Assembly: GCA_951799445.1 (NCBI GenBank)
Contig: OX637296.1
Coordinates: forward strand, 2,170,001 to 2,234,000
Reading direction: 5' to 3'
DNA length: 64,000 nt
From: Pseudisothecium myosuroides
Lineage: Eukaryota; Streptophyta; Bryopsida; Hypnales; Lembophyllaceae
The notes under the pieces were generated by a model. It was not told the DNA's origin. It was given only the letters and a program-made list of their open reading frames with translations, and did not search any database. This document shows positions 58,679-64,000 of this stretch, piece after piece. The stretch's first letter is position 1. Each line of letters opens with the position of its first letter. The translations under genes were made by a program, and so were the position numbers.

Positions 58679-60339
58679 TGAAAGAAGATTTTAAATTAAC
58701 TCTCTTTCTATACATTTATTAGACAATGTATGAATAAACTATGAAAATTCAAAAAATATTTTAATTATAGGTGTATCTAAATGTGAATCCTAGATCTCAT
58801 GTTTGAAAAGTGTAAAGATTGGAAAGAATATATTGGAGTTGACTTTGCAACATGGTCACAGTTACACATTCTAACAACTGTGAATAAGAGTACTAGACTT
58901 CCCCCAAAAGAACAACTTTGATCTTTGAATTAACAATTGGATGTTCTAGCGACTTAAGATGTATGAGAGAATGTGAATTCTGACAAAAATAACTAAGGAT
59001 ATGCAAGCCATTCAAATCCCTAGTCTAGGACCAAATTTTCCTCTCTTGCATTTTAATGTAGTATAAATTGCAATCAATGTGAGATTGGAGTTTAAAAGGT
59101 TGCAATTGGGCTAAAAAGTTACCAAATGTTCTACGAAAACTCAATGAATACCACCATCTAGCAAAAGTTTGCACGTTGCAGAAAGGATTATTATTCCACA
59201 ATCTCAAGGCACACTTTTAGAATGTCATTGGACCCGTGTAAGGAATTAAGAGAGTCACATTAACATTTAAAAGGAAAAAAATAGTCTTTCCTTAGGATTC
59301 ACAATATTGTTTTTTATTTAGGCAATATATTACTCTTACAAGAGCATTTCAACCTATGCACCTAGCTCTGGCTTGCCATTTTTTGCTATATTTAATAAAA
59401 TTCAATAAGTGTCACTATGTGCAACGACCAAAGAGTCCACAATGGGCTTCCTACCTTATGGTCTTCAAGACAACAATTGGATATTCTAACAACTTAAAAT
59501 GCATGAGAGAATGGGCCATCCAAAAAAAAATACCAATTGCCACTTCTTTGGTAAATATTTATTATTTTTCAAAAAAAAGGTTTTGCAAATTTTTAAAATA
59601 GATTTTTGTCAATATTTTTCTCTATAAACATTTAAAAATATATTTTTTCTAAAAATCCAACATTTATTTATAGAATCATTTTCCACCAAACCCGCCCTAC
59701 AACTACGGTAATTCTTATCCTAATAAGATTATCATGAATAAAGAGTCTGTTTGAAAGACCTAAGTGCCTTCCTTATGAGTCAATGTTTCAACTGCATACA
59801 GATCTCATCATGCTGTATTGGAAGTCTTTGAACATGCAAAAATACATATTTGACGTAACACATTGGGGGAGATTTGAGGGCAAGGGAGGGCCGTTTCAGG
59901 CATGTTCTCCTTGCTGGGAACAATCAGAATATTTTTATAATAAAAAAATATTTGTATATATTTGTATATATTAATTTTTTTAAAATATAATAATAATAAT
60001 AATAATAAAATATTAATTTTTGACTTGGCACTCTCTTAGCCACATCATATTACAGTTTCTAGGGCGATCCCAGAGTTCCCATAGTCCGGAAACTCGCAGT
60101 CTTGTTTTGCCCTTGAATCTCTTCTAATGCAATTAGCAGCCCGGCCCAGATTCATACCTGGACAATCTAGAGGCGGGCTTGAAATCTCCAAAGACCCGTC
60201 ATCCACCATCAATCAAATAAGAACATGAGTGAAGGTATTCAATGAATGACTTTCTAGAAATGAAGAATGCTCCTATTCATAGTAGAAGCTAATAATTTTT
60301 GGTTGACTATCTTGTTGATAGGATCACGTTTTTCCATAG
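58679..60339. other. AT-rich intergenic, nothing recognised
   Basis: Only short chance ORFs and an (AAT)n stretch at about 59990-60008. A repeated phrase, AATTGGATGTTCTAGCGACTTAAGATG at about 58933, recurs at about 59472 in varied form. Confidence 0.4.
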
Positions 60340-60343
60340 TTTA

Positions 60344-61343
60344 TCCCTAAAGTTCAATGACTATGTTTTCACCCCAAACGCTCCAAAACTGCCATTTCTA
60401 GTACAAGTGAAAAAAAACTTTTTTGACATATGTAACCATATGATCTTATAGTATGTTGACTTGAAAACACGTGGTAAAAATTTCAGAAATTTCCACCGCA
60501 CAGATTGCAAGATATAAGCATTCAAATTCATTGAACTCATTTTTTGGGCCTTGAGAAAAAAAGGACAGTTGCACTTCACAAGCTCACTTTTCTATGAAAA
60601 AATGTCAAAAATAGTAATGCTTCTTTGGATTCTTTTTCGTAGACAATTTGGCTAAATGCTTGAAATTTTTTAGATCATTTAGAATTGTACAACATATAGG
60701 AAAGAAATAGTAAGTAGAAAGAAGTAGGGAATGATCATGGAATGATTCTAAATACTAAATTGTTAATAATTTAATTATAGAATTGAAAAATGTCAATCCC
60801 AATTTTTGTAATGTTTTGATAAATAATCTACTCCTATGATTTTATTTTTTTCAAAAAATATTGAAAATTGAATTTAAAGAAACAACTTCAAAGTTTATTT
60901 TAGAGTAAAGAATCCATAACTACCCACAAACTAAAACTCCTCATAACTTTTGACTCATTGATCAAAATGGAATGATTCAAAGTTGTTTGTCCTTGGTCTG
61001 CCCTGTATGCAAAACAGTTGAATAGGTCCGGATTCTCATCGGGAGTTCCCTCTACGTGCTTCCCACGAATATAGAAATCTAAAAAACCAATTTCAAATTT
61101 TTGTTTTTGAAAAAAGTGACTTTTTTGGATTTGCCCGAATCTGCCCATTTACAAAATAAAATAAAATAGTAGGCCATAACTTTTTACTCATATTTCCAAT
61201 GTCATGAAATTGAATGCACATGAAAGATATTCCTTATCCACACCTTCCAATAAAATTTCAACCTAAAATATGCAAATCCTCATTCACACTAGCTTGCCCA
61301 AAATTTCCATGTTGCCAAAAAATGCATGTTGGTCCTTTAAGGG
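60344..61343. mobile_element. TTAA-type piggyBac-like MITE (copy E)
   Basis: Degenerate TTTA at 60340-60343 and TTAA at 61344-61347. Left TCCCTAAAGTTCAATGACTA, right GGTCCTTTAAGGG. The interior matches the copy just to the right, and copy A in reverse. Confidence 0.75.
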
Positions 61344-61419
61344 TTAATTTTGAGCAACACACATTCAAAGTAATTTCTGAGTCTTTGCAATAGAAATGAC
61401 AATTTTGAGTGCTTTTTGA

Positions 61420-62326
61420 TGTCCTTGCTAAAAGGCCAAAAAAGCTCCAAAATTGCCATTTCTAGTACAAGTAACAAATTTTAGAAAAAAGCACTTTTTT
61501 GGACACATGAAACCGGAGGATCTTGAAGTATGTTGGTTTTAGAAGATGTGGAAAAAACTTCAGAAATTTCTACAGTGTAAATTGCAAGATATTAGCGTTT
61601 GAATTGATAAAAATCTTTTTTTTGGCCTTGCAAAAAATAGAGCAGCTGCACTTCACAAGCTTACATTTGTATGAAAAAATGTCCAAAATGGTGGCGCTTC
61701 TTTGAATTGTTTTTCCTAAACAAGTTGGATACATGCTTAAAATTTTCAAATCATTTGGAATTGTACAACATATAGAGAAAAAATAGTAAGTAGAAAGAAG
61801 TAGCAAATGATTCAAAATACAAAATTGTTAAGAATTTAATTATGGAATTGAAAGATGTCAATCCCAATGGTTGTAATGTTGTTATAAACAATCTACATCC
61901 TATGATTTTATTTTTATTTTTTAATATTGAAAATTGAGTGAAATAAACGACTTCAATGTTTACTTTAGAGTAGAAAATCTATAACTGCCATCAAACTAAA
62001 ACTCCTCATAACTTTTGACTCATTGATCGAAATGGAATGATTTAAAGCTTTCCACGTATATATAAATCTAAAAAACCAATTTCAAATTTTTGTTTATGAA
62101 AAAGTGATTTTTCTTGCCTGGACTACCCGAGTTGAGAAATAAACAACATATTAGGCCATAACTTTTGACTCATATTTCCAAATGTTATGAAATTCTATGC
62201 ATATGAAAGATATTCCTTGTCCCCACCTTCTATTAAAGTTTCAGCCTTAAATATGCAAATTTCTAGTCATAGGTATCTGTCCAAAATTGCTATGTTGCTA
62301 AAAATAGCAAGCTAATCCTTTAGGGG
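61420..62326. mobile_element. TTAA-type piggyBac-like MITE (copy F), left end worn
   Basis: The right end ATCCTTTAGGGG abuts TTAA 62327-62330. The left end is blurred near CTTGCTAAAAGGCC. The interior repeats copy E almost line for line, for example CTCCAAAATTGCCATTTCTA and AAATTGCAAGATATTAGCG. Confidence 0.7.
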
Positions 62327-62330
62327 TTAA

Positions 62331-63263
62331 CCCCTGAAGGACCGTTGTCCCTTCGGGGGACAAATGCGATTTTGGGCAGGTACCTATGGGCTGAAATTTT
62401 GTCATGATTTTTTGAATTTTTTTTTAGAGTTAGAAAAACTGATAAGCTTTGTGGGAATATAATTTTTTTCACAATTGGTGCCCAGGAACAACAGTTATGA
62501 CCAAATAAGCTCAAAATAGGGGACGGGGGGCAGTCCGGGCAGCAAAAAAAATTGCAAAAAATTGAATTATTTTTTTCTAGTATTTTTTTTTATCATAGAT
62601 TATAATTTTGTCTATTTGCAAAACTTTGATTCATTTCATTTGGATTTGTTATGAGAAAGTTATGGACATTCTTGTTTTGGGGGTTGTTAGAGCATCTTCT
62701 TGAAAAAAATAACTTGTAGGATTCATTTCTGAATGCAATTTTTCAAGTTTTTCAAAAATTTTTTTTGCAAGGTTAAGTTTACTTGCTAGAACAATCTCAC
62801 CTTTGGGATTTGTGCATTTTAATTCCATCTAAAAGATATTAATATTTTAGATTTTCCTTCTATCTCTTACCTACTTCTACTTAACAATTTTTTTAAGAAT
62901 GAAAATTAAGTTCTTTTGAATTTTTATTTTTTTTCCTAGACTCTCAACTCAATTTTCCACTACAAAGATTTAAAGCTCAAAACTCTGTAGTGTAAAGATT
63001 TTAAGTTAAAAATATTCAAAGTCCAAAAATTTGGTCCTGCAATGTGCTGAAAAATTTGTTTTTCGCACTTTAAATGCAAATATCTTGCAATCTGTGCGGT
63101 CAAAAATTCTGAAATTTTTTCCACACTTTTTCTATACTAATTAGATGTAAGATCCTACGTTCAGATATGAAAAAAAAACAATTTAAAATGTTTTTTATTC
63201 TTTGCTATAGAAACGGCAGTTTCAGTGTTTTTTGGCAGAAAAAAGGCCTTGGTCCTTTAGGGG
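62331..63263. mobile_element. TTAA-flanked piggyBac-like MITE (copy G)
   Basis: TTAA at 62327-62330 (shared with copy F) and 63264-63267. Left CCCCTGAAGGACCG, right GGTCCTTTAGGGG. 933 bp, a close sister of the copy at 5779-6709. Confidence 0.88.
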
Positions 63264-63355
63264 TTAATATGCCAATTCTAGTGACTGCAGAAATAATTGT
63301 GCTAGCTGCCAATCCTGCCATGTTGGAGCGAAGTTGGTTTCTCTTTGGTCATGAT

Positions 63356-63643
63356 AAGGACTTTTTTTCCCATTTTTTGTGAAGTGCCAAAGTGGCGATA
63401 TAAAATGTTGTAATGGTACTCCAAATTTCAATATTTATCCACATATTGGATAGAAAATATGACATTAGCACATATCACATGTTCATTGTTTTGTTTTCAC
63501 CCACAATCTAGCAATTTAGTCTAAGATTTTTTTTTAAATCTAAAGTTTTGAAGTGAAAAACTTCACAGTTTATTGCCATCTTCAGCCAAATTCTTTTTTT
63601 ATTGCGCAATCTGGCAGTATTTTGCCAGAAAAAAAAAAGCCCT
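63356..63643. mobile_element. 288 bp MULE-like MITE with 9-bp TSD
   Basis: GGTCATGAT at 63347-63355 is repeated exactly at 63644-63652. Ends are AAGGACTTTTTTTCCC and AAAAAAGCCCT. Family text (GAAGTGCCAAAGTGGCGATA, reversed) matches the copies at 32309, 39487 and 42723. A 9-bp duplication is the Mutator-like pattern. Confidence 0.82.
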
Positions 63644-64000
63644 GGTCATGATCATGGTCTGCAAATTAATTTTGGTTTCCAGCATGGATACGCTGTCTGT
63701 CTGTGTTGATTGCAGAGGGTGCTCAATTGCTCATAGCTGAAAGAGCTTCTAACCAACTAGAGACACCTTCAGTGGACACCCACTGAAAGTCAGAAATGAG
63801 TTCTCTGCTGGTTCAGTGTACTGGTACTATTTCCACCATCAATGGATATTGTCCATGTGTTTTTAAAAAATAAAAATAAAAAAGTCAGAAATGAGCTCAC
63901 TGGCACCCCAAGTGCATAATTTCTCTCCCCGCCAATCTGTGAAGGGTGCAACACAAATTAAATGAGATAGTGCAATCAAACGAACATCTTCAATCATGGT

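Overview
The window looks like nuclear DNA from a land plant. It is AT-rich and gene-poor, with four multi-exon protein genes that I rebuilt exon by exon, all on the minus strand, separated by long intergenic tracts full of short non-autonomous DNA transposons (MITEs). The plant assignment rests on a 3-ketoacyl-CoA synthase of the FAE1 type, a SAUL1/PUB44-like U-box/ARM ubiquitin ligase, and TIRs of the plant Stowaway and CACTA types. I cannot name the species.

Genes, left to right: LSM3, an RNA-processing Sm-like protein (11474-14218, 3 exons, 97 aa); an ABCG half-size transporter with an unusually long N-terminal region (17384-21082, 6 exons, about 909 aa); a U-box/ARM E3 ligase (22245-27348, 7 exons, about 1056 aa); phosphomannomutase PMM (35481-37965, 9 exons, 254 aa); and a 3-ketoacyl-CoA synthase KCS (48274-50710, 4 exons, 545 aa). 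That makes five loci when the adjacent ABCG and U-box genes are counted separately. All exon joins keep frame. Two introns, one in ABCG and one in the U-box gene, use GC-AG borders. The genes do not form a pathway: they serve mRNA decay/splicing, export, ubiquitination, GDP-mannose supply and very-long-chain fatty acid elongation.

The most striking content is the repeat landscape. At least eight elements of about 0.13-1.03 kb begin CCCCTAAAGGACC or a close variant, end in the inverted copy, and are flanked by TTAA or near-TTAA on both sides. This is the pattern of piggyBac-superfamily MITEs, a group seldom discussed in land plants. Three of them stand in tandem at 60344-63263, two sharing one TTAA. 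Other families are a 1.37 kb fold-back hairpin built from ~170 bp tandem modules (777-2144), Stowaway-like elements (10988, 46730, 53413), a CACTA MITE with a 3-bp TSD (58519), TA-flanked 247/249 bp elements (34545, 44535), a MULE-like family with a 9-bp TSD (63356), a hAT-like element nested in a MULE-like one (42989 in 42723), and an AAGGTAG-ended family.

A second pattern is local tandem repetition close to genes: about 300 bp x3 inside LSM3 intron 1, about 110-155 bp x7 upstream of the U-box gene, about 180 bp x3 upstream of KCS, and 64 bp x2 in a PMM intron. No autonomous transposase, rRNA, CRISPR or convincing tRNA was seen.
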